Made by a program: the position numbers and the translations under genes. Shown here one piece after another: positions 31,265 through 39,719 of a stretch of 42,300 nucleotides of DNA. Under the pieces are notes generated by a model, which worked only from the letters and a program-made list of their open reading frames with translations, was not told where the DNA came from and ran no database searches. The stretch is taken from positions 1 to 42,300 of the forward strand of contig DATMXS010000334.1 of assembly GCA_035561355.1 (NCBI GenBank). Direction: 5' to 3'. Origin of the DNA: DATMXS01 sp035561355 (GTDB lineage Bacteria; Acidobacteriota; Terriglobia; Bryobacterales; Bryobacteraceae). The stretch's first letter is position 1. The number at the start of each line of letters is the position of its first letter.

Positions 31265-32926
31265 ATGAACCGCCGCAAATTTCTCACAGCCGCAACCGCC
31301 GGCACGCTCGCGGGGATGGGCAAAGCGCAGGCACGCCCGAATATCATGCTCATCATGAACGATGACATGGGGTTTTCCGACCTTGGCTGCTACGGGTCGG
31401 AAATCCGCACGCCTAACATCGACGGGCTCGCGAAACATGGCGTACGCTTCACGCAGTTCTACAACACGGCGCGGTGCTGCCCTACGCGGGCAAGCGTCCT
31501 CACCGGTTTGTACCCGCATCAGACTGGCGTTGGGCACATGGTGGACAACCCTAAGCCGTTCCCGGGGTACACAGGCGACCTGAACCAGCGTTGCGTCACG
31601 ATCGCGGAGGCGCTCAAGTCCGCCGGGTACCAAACCTTTATGGCGGGCAAGTGGCACGTGACGCCGGTGACCTCGTCGAAGCACAATTGGCCGCGTCAGC
31701 GGGGCTTTGACAAATACTACGGCATCATTCACGGCGCTGCCGACTACTTCAACCCCGTCACATTGGTTCGAGATAACGACCGCGTCGCCATCGGCCCGGA
31801 CTACTACTTCACAGACGCCATCGCCGAAAACGCCGCCTCTTACATCGAATCGGCATCGAAGTCGCAGCCGTTCTTCCTGTATGCGGCGTTCACCTCACCG
31901 CACTGGCCCCTGCACGCGCCCGAAGCCGAAATCGCGCGCCACCGCGGGCGATATAGACAAGGGTGGGACGCGTTGCGCGAGGAGCGGCGTCGCCGGATGA
32001 TCAAAATGGGGCTGATCGACGGGCGCTGGCCGCTGACGCCGCGCGACAGCCGCGTGCCCGCATGGAACGACGCGCCGAACAGCGAGTGGCAGCAGCGCCG
32101 AATGGAGGTCTACGCGGCACAGATCGGCCGCATGGACCGGGGCATCGGCAGGATTCTGGCGGCTTTGCGCAAGACCGGGCAGGAGGAAAACACTCTGATT
32201 CTCTTCCTCGCCGATAATGGCGGCTGCGCGGAGGAGCTTGGACCCAAAGCCGGTGGGTTGCACGTACCTAAACAGACGCGAGACGGGCGTCCCGTTCGCG
32301 TGGGAAACGTGTCCGGCCTGATGCCTGGGTCCGAGGATACGTACCAGAGCTACGGCATTGGTTGGGCCAACGCCTCTAACACTCCTTTCCGGTTATACAA
32401 GCATTGGGTGCATGAAGGCGGCATTTCGGCCCCGCTGATCGCACGCTGGCCCGCGACGATCCGGAAGCAGGGCACGCTGGTTCACGAACCGGGCCACATC
32501 GTTGATGTCATGGCGACCTGCCTGGATGCGGCCGGGGCGATTTACCCAACGGCTCGAAACAATCAGCCTGTCACACCTCTCGAGGGGCGGAGCCTGCGCC
32601 CTGCGTTCGAAGGCGGCAAAATCGCGGACCGCGAGGCGCTCTATTGGGAGCACGAGGGCAACCGCGCAATGAGGCAGGGCGACTGGAAACTGGTATCCCG
32701 TCACCTGGAGGCATGGGAACTCTACAACCTCGCCGCGGACCGCACCGAAATGAACAATCTGGCGGACAGCGATCCCGGGCGCGTTCAGCGGATGGCAGCA
32801 GCTTACGAAACGTGGGCCGCCCGAGCCAGTGTGGAATCCTGGCCTAAAGTGCAGGCGGCGCCGCGCACCCCTGCGCCAATACCGAGCCAGCCGCGCACGG
32901 CCAGTCCGGAAACGGGTTCGCAGTAA
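31265..32926 (+). CDS. Tat-exported arylsulfatase
   Basis: 553 residues from the ATG at 31265, which places a twin-arginine motif at the very N-terminus (MNRRKFLTAATAG). Longer frames upstream only add the repeat region. Sulfatase domain: NIMLIMNDDMGFSDLGCYG with the metal Asp pair (Asp33-Asp34), the formylglycine motif C71-C-P-T-R75 (C-x-P-x-R, oxidised by FGE) in ARCCPTRASVLTG, and ILFLADNGGCAEELG for the second metal Asp/Asn. C-terminal half GNRAMRQGDWKLVSRH...WELYNLAADRTEMNNLAD is the usual sulfatase end. It hydrolyses sulfate esters, probably of polysaccharide or aryl substrates. It lacks an SD. No sulfatase-modifying enzyme gene lies nearby. Confidence 0.94.
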   Translation: MNRRKFLTAATAGTLAGMGKAQARPNIMLIMNDDMGFSDLGCYGSEIRTPNIDGLAKHGVRFTQFYNTARCCPTRASVLTGLYPHQTGVGHMVDNPKPFPGYTGDLNQRCVTIAEALKSAGYQTFMAGKWHVTPVTSSKHNWPRQRGFDKYYGIIHGAADYFNPVTLVRDNDRVAIGPDYYFTDAIAENAASYIESASKSQPFFLYAAFTSPHWPLHAPEAEIARHRGRYRQGWDALREERRRRMIKMGLIDGRWPLTPRDSRVPAWNDAPNSEWQQRRMEVYAAQIGRMDRGIGRILAALRKTGQEENTLILFLADNGGCAEELGPKAGGLHVPKQTRDGRPVRVGNVSGLMPGSEDTYQSYGIGWANASNTPFRLYKHWVHEGGISAPLIARWPATIRKQGTLVHEPGHIVDVMATCLDAAGAIYPTARNNQPVTPLEGRSLRPAFEGGKIADREALYWEHEGNRAMRQGDWKLVSRHLEAWELYNLAADRTEMNNLADSDPGRVQRMAAAYETWAARASVESWPKVQAAPRTPAPIPSQPRTASPETGSQ

Positions 32927-33039
32927 GCGCGTCAGCTCAAATCGTGCTTCGGTTGGCCTTTGAGCGTGCCCCAGTAGCCGCTATCCCGGGCGCTACATGG
33001 TTTCGAGGTTACACGCGCGTTACCCTATAAGGTTCCAGC

Positions 33040-34053
33040 ATGAAGATTTTGGTCCGGGCGACAAACTGGTTGGGCGATGCCGTGATGTCGCTTCCCGCAC
33101 TGAGGGCCGTGCGTCAGGCGTACCCCGGAGCGCACATCGCTGTTTTGGCCCGGCCCTGGGTTGCGGAGCTCTATGAGCGTGAGCCGTTTGCGAACGAGAT
33201 CATCCGCGAGGCACCCGGCTTCCGCGCGCGTCTCCGGGCCGCCGCCGAAGTTCGCAGCCGGGGATTCGACACTGCCATCCTGCTGCCGAACTCGTTTGGA
33301 TCTGCCGTGGTCGCCCGGCTGGGTGGTGTGGCGCGCCGCATCGGCTACGATCGCGACGGCCGCGGCTGGCTGCTCACGGATGCCATCAAGCCGCCCCTCA
33401 AGGGAGAGATTCCTCCGCACGAGAGCCTTTATTACCTCGAACTGCTCCGCCGCGCTGGAATTATTTCAGTTCTTCCCGAGTGGCAACCGATTCAACTCCA
33501 GGGCGTTTCCGAATCGCGGCAGCGCGGCGAGGCGCTTCTCGCCCAAATGGCAGTATCCGGCCCTGTTTTCGGCGTCAGTCCCGGGGCACAGAACAGCCGC
33601 GCCAAGCAGTGGTCCCCGGTTCGTTTCGCCGAAGCCGCCGCCCGAATTGCCGCAGCGCGCGGCTGGACCGCTGTTCTGTTCGGCTCATTGCGTGAGCGCC
33701 CGCTTTGTTCCGCAATTTGCTCGGCATTGAGGCGTCGCGGGCTGCCTGTCCTCAGTCTGGCCGGTGAGACGACGCTGCGCCAGTTCATAGATTGCGCCGC
33801 TGCCTGCCGGGTTTTTCTGACGAACGATTCCGGCGCCATGCATGTCGCCTCCGCGCTGTGCGTTCCGACGGTCGCCGTCTACGGCCCGACGGACTGGATT
33901 GCCACGGCGCCTTCCGGCCCCATCGCGCGGGTCATCCGCGAGCCGGTCGAGTGCTCGCCCTGCATGTTGCGCGATTGCCCCATCGATCATCGCTGCATGC
34001 AAAGGATTTCCGCTGAGGCTGTAGCGCAAGCCGCCCTTGAACTGGTCAAATAG
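33040..34053 (+). CDS. waaF: Lipopolysaccharide heptosyltransferase II-like (GT9)
   Basis: 337 residues. GT9 features: KILVRATNWLGDAVMSLPALRAVRQAYP at the N-terminus, FGVSPGAQNSRAKQWSPVRFA, and FLTNDSGAMHVASALCVPTVAVYGPTDW near the C-terminus, where GT9 enzymes bind ADP-heptose. The WLGD N-terminus and the Cys-rich CSPCMLRDCPIDHRCM end fit the WaaF branch. It should add the second heptose to the LPS inner core on the cytoplasmic face of the inner membrane. AAGG lies 9 nt before the ATG. Upstream 113 nt (32927-33039) show no gene. It is followed closely by a degenerate nucleotidyltransferase and a second heptosyltransferase. Confidence 0.92.
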   Translation: MKILVRATNWLGDAVMSLPALRAVRQAYPGAHIAVLARPWVAELYEREPFANEIIREAPGFRARLRAAAEVRSRGFDTAILLPNSFGSAVVARLGGVARRIGYDRDGRGWLLTDAIKPPLKGEIPPHESLYYLELLRRAGIISVLPEWQPIQLQGVSESRQRGEALLAQMAVSGPVFGVSPGAQNSRAKQWSPVRFAEAAARIAAARGWTAVLFGSLRERPLCSAICSALRRRGLPVLSLAGETTLRQFIDCAAACRVFLTNDSGAMHVASALCVPTVAVYGPTDWIATAPSGPIARVIREPVECSPCMLRDCPIDHRCMQRISAEAVAQAALELVK

Positions 34054-34059
34054 ATTAGA

Positions 34060-34452
34060 TTGAACGCGGTGGACACGCGAACGAAAATTCTCGGCCTGGA
34101 CGCGGCACGTGCCGCCGCCCGGCGCGAGCACGAAAACGGCAGGCGCGTCAGGCTGGTGACGGGCTTTTTCGATCCGGTGCTGGCCGCGCACGCCCGTGCT
34201 CTCTCTGAAGCTGCGCTCGATGGCGCCGCCGTGTACGTGGCCGTCGCCGATCCGGAGCGGCCGCTGCTCGCCGCCCGTGCGCGCGCCGAGCTTGTGGCCG
34301 GGCTCAAAGCTGTGACCGGTGTGGTGCTGGCGGGCGCGGCAGCCGCCGAATCCGCCATCGAGCCCGATGACGTCGTCCAGCAGCAAGCCGCCGATACCCG
34401 GCGCACTCGGGAACTGATCGAGCATGTTCAGAGCCGGCAAGACGGTAAATAG
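34060..34452 (+). CDS. Degenerate RfaE2-like nucleotidyltransferase-fold protein
   Basis: 130 residues, from TTG 34060 (or GTG 34069). It aligns with the intact RfaE2 at 24362-24865 over most of its length: VRLVTGFFDPVLAAHARAL against VVFTNGCYDILHPGHIRLL, and ERPLLAARARAELVAGLKAV against TRPLLPEAQRAEMALAVEAV. The HxGH active site is lost: only the second His (His44) and F-D (37-38) remain. The C-terminal substrate part (the YSTTGIV end) is missing, too. A catalytically dead paralog is likely. It sits 6 nt after waaF and overlaps the next heptosyltransferase by 29 nt, so it is translated with them. A chaperone or regulatory role is possible but unproven. Confidence 0.7.
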   Translation: MNAVDTRTKILGLDAARAAARREHENGRRVRLVTGFFDPVLAAHARALSEAALDGAAVYVAVADPERPLLAARARAELVAGLKAVTGVVLAGAAAAESAIEPDDVVQQQAADTRRTRELIEHVQSRQDGK

Positions 34453-35425
34453 GCAAGGCGGGCCGCGCATCCTTGTGGTGCGCCTCGGCTCCATGGGCGA
34501 CATCGTCCATACCCTCCCCGCTGTCGCCACGCTCAAGCACGGCTTCCCCGGGTCCACCCTCACATGGGTCGTACACCCGCGCTGGACACCGCTGCTCGAA
34601 GGGAATCCTTACGTCGATCGCGTCGTCCGCTTCGATCGCCGGAGTGGGGCCAGCTTCAGGGAAGCCTGGCGCGGGTTGCGTGCGTCGCCGTATGAGTTCG
34701 CCGTCGATTTCCAGGGGCTGATTCAATCCGCGCTGGTCGCCACCGTCGCGCGTCCGGACCACCTGTTCGGCTTTCACCAGTCGCAGGTCCGGGAGCGCCT
34801 CTCGGCGCTGTTCTATTCGGACCGTGTCCGGGCGGTGAGCGCGCATGTGATCGACCGGAATCTCGAACTCGCCCGCGCCGCGGGGGCCGCCACAATCCTG
34901 AAGACATTCCCGCTTCCCGAAGGCTTGCCCGAAGGCGACCTGCCGGATGAGGAATTCGTGCTGGCGTGCCCCATGGCGGGCTGGGCGGGGAAGCAGTGGC
35001 CCATCGGTTCCTACAGTGTGCTCGCGGCGCAGCTTCGAAGCGAACTCGGGGTCGGCCTGGTGCTGAACGGCCCGCCTTCCGCCGCACCACAACTCGCCAC
35101 CGTTGCAGGCGCGCGGGTACACGTCTCCGGGATTTCCGGCCTGATCTGTGCGACGCGCCGTGCGATAGCCGTCGTCGGGTGTGACAGCGGCCCCGTGCAC
35201 CTTGCGGCCGCACTCGGCAGACCCGGTGTGGCGATCTTTGGCCCGACTGACCCTGCCCGCAATGGTCCCTATGGCGACACCTTCACCGTGCTGCGCAGCG
35301 CCGCTGCCGGCACGACCTACAAGCGCCGTTCGGAACCCGAAGAAAGTATGCGCGACATCACTCCCGAAGCGGTTGTAGAGGCTCTACGTGCGCGCATCGG
35401 CGCGCGGAGGCCGGCGTCGATTTGA
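34424..35425 (+). CDS. waaC: Lipopolysaccharide heptosyltransferase I-like (GT9)
   Basis: 333 residues. GT9 features: GGPRILVVRLGSMGDIVHTLPAVATL (the RLGSMGD-IVH N-terminus of WaaC), VACPMAGWAGKQWPIGSYSVLAAQL, and VGCDSGPVHLAAALGRPGVAIFGPTDPARNGPYG at the donor site. WaaC adds the first heptose to Kdo of the LPS inner core. The ATG at 34424 falls inside the 3' end of the preceding gene. The conserved part begins about 15 residues later. Its stop overlaps the TTG of the following membrane methyltransferase by 4 nt (TTGA). With waaF upstream, the window holds both core heptosyltransferases. Confidence 0.9.
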   Translation: MFRAGKTVNRQGGPRILVVRLGSMGDIVHTLPAVATLKHGFPGSTLTWVVHPRWTPLLEGNPYVDRVVRFDRRSGASFREAWRGLRASPYEFAVDFQGLIQSALVATVARPDHLFGFHQSQVRERLSALFYSDRVRAVSAHVIDRNLELARAAGAATILKTFPLPEGLPEGDLPDEEFVLACPMAGWAGKQWPIGSYSVLAAQLRSELGVGLVLNGPPSAAPQLATVAGARVHVSGISGLICATRRAIAVVGCDSGPVHLAAALGRPGVAIFGPTDPARNGPYGDTFTVLRSAAAGTTYKRRSEPEESMRDITPEAVVEALRARIGARRPASI

Positions 35426-35976
35426 CCCGTCGTTACTGGTTTCCCAAGCCTTATGCCGACGCGGTGGCGCGTCTGCGTGTACCTTTTGGCTTCCTGCTCG
35501 TCGCCGCCTTCGCCTGGTTCTCTGATCCCACTCCGCGCTCGCTGGCGGCAGGACTGGCCATCTCCGTTGTGGGGCTGTTACTGCGCGGCTGGGCCGCCGG
35601 GCACCTTGCGAAGAACGAGCGGCTCGCCACCAGCGGTCCCTACGCCCACATTCGCAACCCGCTCTACCTCGGGACTTTGACGGTCGCCGCGGGCCTTGCC
35701 GTCGCGTCGCGGAGCTGGCCCCTGGGCGCTCTCTTTGCCGCGGTCTTCGCCCTCATCTACCTGCCCGTCATCGACCTCGAGGAGCAGCACCTCCGCAAGC
35801 TGTTTCCGCAGTATTCGGCCTACGCCGATCGCGTACCGATGCTTGTTCCGAGGCTGACTCCGGCAGGCGAGTGCCATCCCTTCGAGTGGAGGCTGTACCG
35901 GAAGAACGAGGAGTACCAGGCCGCCCTAGGCTTCCTCGCCGGAGCGGCCTGGCTCATTTGGAAGACTTTGAACTGA
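35422..35976 (+). CDS. Membrane methyltransferase (isoprenylcysteine/phospholipid methyltransferase family)
   Basis: 184 residues from a TTG overlapping the waaC stop. Three to four membrane helices (about 18-34, 42-58, 80-100, 103-120). The conserved ICMT/PEMT-type signature is GPYAHIRNPLYLGTLTVAAGLA with RNP-YLG, then DLEEQHLRKLFPQYSAYADRVP. SAM-dependent methylation of a lipid or membrane substrate is likely. The substrate cannot be told. It is the last gene of the LPS cluster on this strand and converges on the LolA-like gene 7 nt later. Confidence 0.87.
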   Translation: MTRRYWFPKPYADAVARLRVPFGFLLVAAFAWFSDPTPRSLAAGLAISVVGLLLRGWAAGHLAKNERLATSGPYAHIRNPLYLGTLTVAAGLAVASRSWPLGALFAAVFALIYLPVIDLEEQHLRKLFPQYSAYADRVPMLVPRLTPAGECHPFEWRLYRKNEEYQAALGFLAGAAWLIWKTLN

Positions 35977-35983
35977 CGCGGTC

Positions 35984-36715
35984 CTATTTCGCGGGCTTCG
36001 CGAACTTCGCGTCGTCGATCGGGACGTTGTTCTGCATCTCCGTGAACTTGATGATGATGTCGCCCGGAGGCAGCCTCTGCTTGATCAGGAAGGGGACTTT
36101 CACGCCGCTCACATCCCGGTAATCGGACAGTTCGGCTGTCATTTCCATCTCGCCCTGCGGAGTCTGCTGCGTCATCAACTGGCGGGTCAACAGGAATGTT
36201 TCGGCGTCCACGTACTGCGTGACCGTCTTGCCTGCTGTCGATGTCAGCACCAACATCCAGGTATCCCGGTCGCCGATCTTCTCCTTGCCCTTCAACTCGG
36301 CCTTCGGATACAGTTCACGCCACTTGAGCGGGGCGTTGAAGACTGCCTGGCGCTTCGCCTGTTCGGCCATCTCTCCGGTCAGTTCCTGCAATCCTGACTC
36401 GGGATTGTCCACCCAAGCCACCTTCCCGTCGAAGCCCTGCCGGACTTGACCGTACCCTTCCAGCATAGTGACCGTCATCTGTTTGTCGGGCGCTTTGGCG
36501 TAATACTCCGTGTTCGCCGTGATGCCCGCCCACGTGATCTCGGCCGTGCCCTTCCCGACGGTACTGGTGAGTTTCTCCATCGCTGCGCGCCCGCCGCTTG
36601 CCTGAAGCATTTTCTCGATAAGCTGCTCGGCGGTCATGCCGGCCGGTTTCGCCGCTTCCTGCGCGCCGGCGATCCCGGCCCACGCCATTGCTGCGGCGAT
36701 GATTACAACTCGCAT
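35984..36715 (-). CDS. Secreted LolA-like / outer-membrane lipoprotein-sorting-like protein, copy 1
   Basis: 243 residues from the ATG at 36715 (AGGAGGA 6 nt upstream; the frame extends 21 codons further without support). Signal peptide MRVVIIAAAMAWAGIAGAQ. The body starts TAEQLIEKMLQASGGRAAMEKLTS and continues in beta-rich sequence (GKGTAEITWAGI, GYGQVRQGFDGKVAWVDNP, ELKGKEKIGDRDTW, YVDAETFLLTRQLM, LSDYRDVSGVKVPF), the LolA-like fold of lipoprotein-sorting proteins common in Acidobacteriota. It is paralogous to the next gene: for example VFNAPLKWREL against VFNAPLRWREL. True LolA function is not proved. Preceded by its own region after a terminator. Confidence 0.82.
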   Translation of the reverse strand: MRVVIIAAAMAWAGIAGAQEAAKPAGMTAEQLIEKMLQASGGRAAMEKLTSTVGKGTAEITWAGITANTEYYAKAPDKQMTVTMLEGYGQVRQGFDGKVAWVDNPESGLQELTGEMAEQAKRQAVFNAPLKWRELYPKAELKGKEKIGDRDTWMLVLTSTAGKTVTQYVDAETFLLTRQLMTQQTPQGEMEMTAELSDYRDVSGVKVPFLIKQRLPPGDIIIKFTEMQNNVPIDDAKFAKPAK

Positions 36716-36794
36716 GCTGGTCCTCCTGCCCGTGTCCGGGCGCCTGCCTACGCTATCACACGCGCCGGAACGCCTCAACCGGCTTCCGGCATCG

Positions 36795-36820
36795 AAAAGG
36801 GCCGCTTAGAAGCGGCCCCT
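36795..36820 (-). terminator. Rho-independent terminator of the second LolA-like gene
   Basis: GGGCCGCT (36799-36806) and AGCGGCCC (36811-36818) form an 8-bp stem with a 4-nt loop. On the minus strand it is followed by TTTT. It lies about 50 nt beyond the stop of the LolA-like copy 2 (36870), so that gene ends here and copy 1 needs its own promoter. Confidence 0.8.
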
Positions 36821-36869
36821 CGTTCAATACGGCGTGGACTGTCCGGGCGTTCCGGTAATCGGAGGGTAT

Positions 36870-37574
36870 TTACGGTTTCGTGAACTTCGCGTCCTCAATC
36901 GCGACGTTGTGCTTCAGGTCCGTGAGCTTGATGATCAGGTCGCCCGCCGGAATCGTGTTCTTCATTCCGAAAGGCTGCTTCACGCCGTCCACATCGCGAT
37001 AGTCGGAGAACTCCATGATGGCGGTGTACTCGCCTTCGTCGCCCACGGCCGGAGCTGTCATTTTGAGCATCAGTCCGGTCTCGACGTCGAAATATTGAGT
37101 GGTTGGCGCGCCGTTGGCGGGCGTGAGCACCACCGCCCAAGTTTCGCGCTCGCCCACCTTCTCCTTGCCCTTCAGCTCGGCCTTGGTGAACAACTCACGC
37201 CACCTCAGCGGCGCGTTGAACACGGCGCCACGCTTCGCGGCCTCGGCCTGCTTTCCCGTGAGTTCCTTCAACCCGCCTTCCGGACTATCGCTCCAGGCCA
37301 CCTTGCCGTCGAACCCCTGCTTGACAGCGCCGTAGCCCTCCACGTTGAAGACCCAATACGACTTGTCCGGCGCCTTCGTCAAAAACTCCGCCGCCGCTGA
37401 GACGCCGGCGAAGGTTACGTCCACCGTGCCCTTCGACGCAACGCTCGTCACCTTTTCCATGGCGGCCTTGCCGCCGGAAGCCTCCACGAACTTATCGAGT
37501 ACCTGTTCCGCCGTCGGGGTTTGCGCAACTGCCGCACCCGAAAATATCAGTGAGAAAGCGAGAATCGACCTCAT
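36870..37574 (-). CDS. Secreted LolA-like / outer-membrane lipoprotein-sorting-like protein, copy 2
   Basis: 234 residues. Signal peptide MRSILAFSLIFSGAAVAQ, with GGAGGAAAGG as SD. Same architecture as copy 1: TAEQVLDKFVEASGGKAAMEKVTS, GYGAVKQGFDGKVAWSDSP, ELKGKEKVGERETW, YFDVETGLMLKM, FSDYRDVDGVKQPF, and a final VAIEDAKFTKP. The two lie in tandem on the same strand and clearly come from one duplication, followed by divergence. A transcription terminator separates them. The proteins are expected in the periplasm. Their ligand (a lipoprotein, lipid or other) is unknown. Confidence 0.83.
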   Translation of the reverse strand: MRSILAFSLIFSGAAVAQTPTAEQVLDKFVEASGGKAAMEKVTSVASKGTVDVTFAGVSAAAEFLTKAPDKSYWVFNVEGYGAVKQGFDGKVAWSDSPEGGLKELTGKQAEAAKRGAVFNAPLRWRELFTKAELKGKEKVGERETWAVVLTPANGAPTTQYFDVETGLMLKMTAPAVGDEGEYTAIMEFSDYRDVDGVKQPFGMKNTIPAGDLIIKLTDLKHNVAIEDAKFTKP

Positions 37575-37627
37575 CGCCTTTCCTCCGTGCGGACCAGAGT
37601 ACTACGCCGGCACCGCTCGCCGGGGAG

Positions 37628-38983
37628 TCAACTCCAGAGGCGGTCCCAGGAGCGTTCGCGGTCCCACTGGGGCGTCGGCTCGAAGTAGCCCGGCTCCAGG
37701 AGGTGCTGCTTGACGACATCGTCGTTCAGTGTGATGCCCAGCCCCGGCCCATTCGGCACGGTATAGAAACCTTTGTTGACGATCGGCTTTTCAATTCCTT
37801 CCACCATGCTGTCCCACCACGGGGTGTCCACCGAGTGGTTCTCGAGCACCAGGAAGTTTTCCGTGGCGGCGGCGCAGTGGAGGTTCGCCATGCAGGAAAC
37901 CGGCGTACCCGCGAAGTGCATCGCCATAGCGACGCCGTACTCCTGCGCCATGTCGCCGATCTTCTTTGTCTCGAGAATGCCGCCTGAGGTCGCGAGATCC
38001 GGATGAATCATGTCCACCGCGTGGTTGCGGCACAGTTCCTCGAACGGCTCTTTCAGATAGATGTCCTCGCCGGTCAGCGTCGGGATATCCACCTCGTTCG
38101 TGATCTGTTTCCACAAGTCCGTGAACTGCCACGGGATCATGTCTTCGAGCCAGGCCAGGTTGTACTTCTCGAGCGCTCTACCGAGCCGGATGCAGGAGTT
38201 CACGCCGATGTGCCCGAAATGGTCCGCACACAGAGGGACCTCCATGCCGACCACTTCACGCACCCTTCCAACGTACTCTCCCATCATCTCGACGCCCTTC
38301 GGCGTCAGTTCGATGCCGGTGAACGGGTGCATGGTGCCGGCGCGTTCCGCGCGACTCAGTCCGGCGGGCGCCGTCACGGTGCCGGGCACGCCGTCCAAAA
38401 GGTCTATTCCGAGATCCATCTTCAGCCAGGTAAAGCCTTGTTCCATGCGCTTCTTCATGCGCTCGCCGTAGACTTTCGGATCATGCGATTCCGTGGTGTC
38501 TGCGTAGCACCGGATCTTGTCCCGAAACTTCCCGCCGAGCATCTGGTATACGGGCACGCCGTACACTTTGCCCGCGAGGTCCCAGAGCGCCATCTCTACG
38601 CCGCACACGCCGCCGGCCTGCCGCCCGTGAAATCCGAACTGCTTGATCTTGCGGAAAACCTTGTCCACGTTGCAGGGGTTTTCACCGAGCAGACGGCTCT
38701 TCAGCATGAGGGCGTAGTTCTTCGACGCCCCGTCGCGCACCTCTCCCAGCCCGTAGATGCCCTGGTTTGTGTCGATGCGGATCAGCGGCGCCGTCATCGG
38801 CGCCTTTGCGACCACCGCGACGCGGAGGTCTGTGATCCGCAAGTCCGAAGGCTTGGAGTTGGTATTTACGTTCTGGACGGCGCCTTCCAGCGTCTCATTC
38901 GCCCAGAATGCAGCCGCGGCGGTGCCTGCCGCCGTGCGTAAAAAAGAGCGTCTTCCAAAGGGTTGTTTGCCGGTCGCTTTCAT
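37628..38983 (-). CDS. Tat-exported enolase-superfamily (mandelate racemase/sugar acid dehydratase-like) enzyme
   Basis: 451 residues from the ATG at 38983 (a GTG four codons upstream is possible; neither has an SD). Tat motif FGRRSFLRTAAGTAAAA. Enolase-superfamily capping domain, then the barrel with GFTWLKMDLG (K-x-D catalytic Lys), metal ligands VPLCADHFG (Asp), NLAWLEDMIPW (Glu) and TLTGEDIY (Glu), and the MIHPDLATSGGI / MHFAGTP Asp-His dyad of the mandelate racemase subgroup. Acid-sugar dehydration or racemisation is likely; export suggests use of an extracytoplasmic sugar acid, inference. The substrate is unknown. Upstream of it on the same strand lie the barrel protein and hydrolase genes. 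Confidence 0.88.
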   Translation of the reverse strand: MKATGKQPFGRRSFLRTAAGTAAAAFWANETLEGAVQNVNTNSKPSDLRITDLRVAVVAKAPMTAPLIRIDTNQGIYGLGEVRDGASKNYALMLKSRLLGENPCNVDKVFRKIKQFGFHGRQAGGVCGVEMALWDLAGKVYGVPVYQMLGGKFRDKIRCYADTTESHDPKVYGERMKKRMEQGFTWLKMDLGIDLLDGVPGTVTAPAGLSRAERAGTMHPFTGIELTPKGVEMMGEYVGRVREVVGMEVPLCADHFGHIGVNSCIRLGRALEKYNLAWLEDMIPWQFTDLWKQITNEVDIPTLTGEDIYLKEPFEELCRNHAVDMIHPDLATSGGILETKKIGDMAQEYGVAMAMHFAGTPVSCMANLHCAAATENFLVLENHSVDTPWWDSMVEGIEKPIVNKGFYTVPNGPGLGITLNDDVVKQHLLEPGYFEPTPQWDRERSWDRLWS

Positions 38984-39036
38984 GGGGAGGTCCACGAGTG
39001 CATTGTATACGGAGGCGCGGGTTCCGGTTTAGCCGG

Positions 39037-39687
39037 TCAGAATCCGAATCCCACTAGCAGCAGGAACTGGCCCGGCTTCCGGCACCGCGCGCCGCAGGAG
39101 GGTTCCTCGTCCCGCCGCGTGTACCGGCCCTCGATCGAGATCCGCCATGGCGCGATCGGCCGCTCGATGCCCGCTCCCATCGTGAACCCGGAGCCGTTTT
39201 CACTCATCGCCATTGTTCCGGTGGTGCGCACCGTGACCACCGTCCCGTCTGGCTGTGCTCTCAACTCTTCGCGCGAGTAATCCAGGTCCGACCGGAGGCG
39301 GTGGAACGTTGCGCCCGCCGCCACGAACGGCCGGAATCGCGCCACGCGCCACAGGCGGACCTTGGCCAGTACCGGGAATTCCCACAGCGATCCACGTTCC
39401 CGTTCGGTCCACATGCCGCCCTGGATGCCGCCGGACGCATCACGGCCCAACTTTCTGTACAGCGCGTCAGCCTCTACGCCGAACGTATCGGCGAACCTGA
39501 GCTCCAACGCGGGACCACCGGTGAAGTTCGAACTCTGATCCACCGCCATTTGTTGGCCGGCCTCAGCACTGTCAAACCAGCCGCCGGTGTTCAAACCACC
39601 TTTTACCGCAACGCCGAAACCGATGGGGCTCTGCGCCGGCGCTTCAGCCGCCAGGCACACGAGCAGTATGAGTGCACAACGAACCAT
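39037..39687 (-). CDS. Outer-membrane beta-barrel protein
   Basis: 216 residues from the ATG at 39687. The longer frame above it is the antisense-type reading of the hydrolase gene and is excluded. Signal peptide MVRCALILLVCLAAEAPAQ. Beta-strand alternation throughout, for example ALELRFADTFGVEADALYRKLG, FPVLAKVRLWRVARFRPFVAAGATF, GFTMGAGIERPIAPWRISIEGRYTRR, and a terminal FLLLVGFGF with the aromatic last residue that outer-membrane barrels need. Resembles the 'outer membrane beta-barrel' (OMP_b-brl) type of small barrel. Function unknown. It is 32 nt downstream of the hydrolase gene, so probably co-transcribed. Confidence 0.84.
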   Translation of the reverse strand: MVRCALILLVCLAAEAPAQSPIGFGVAVKGGLNTGGWFDSAEAGQQMAVDQSSNFTGGPALELRFADTFGVEADALYRKLGRDASGGIQGGMWTERERGSLWEFPVLAKVRLWRVARFRPFVAAGATFHRLRSDLDYSREELRAQPDGTVVTVRTTGTMAMSENGSGFTMGAGIERPIAPWRISIEGRYTRRDEEPSCGARCRKPGQFLLLVGFGF

Positions 39688-39719
39688 GCCCGAATGGTAC
39701 CAACTCGCGTCTTCGGAAT

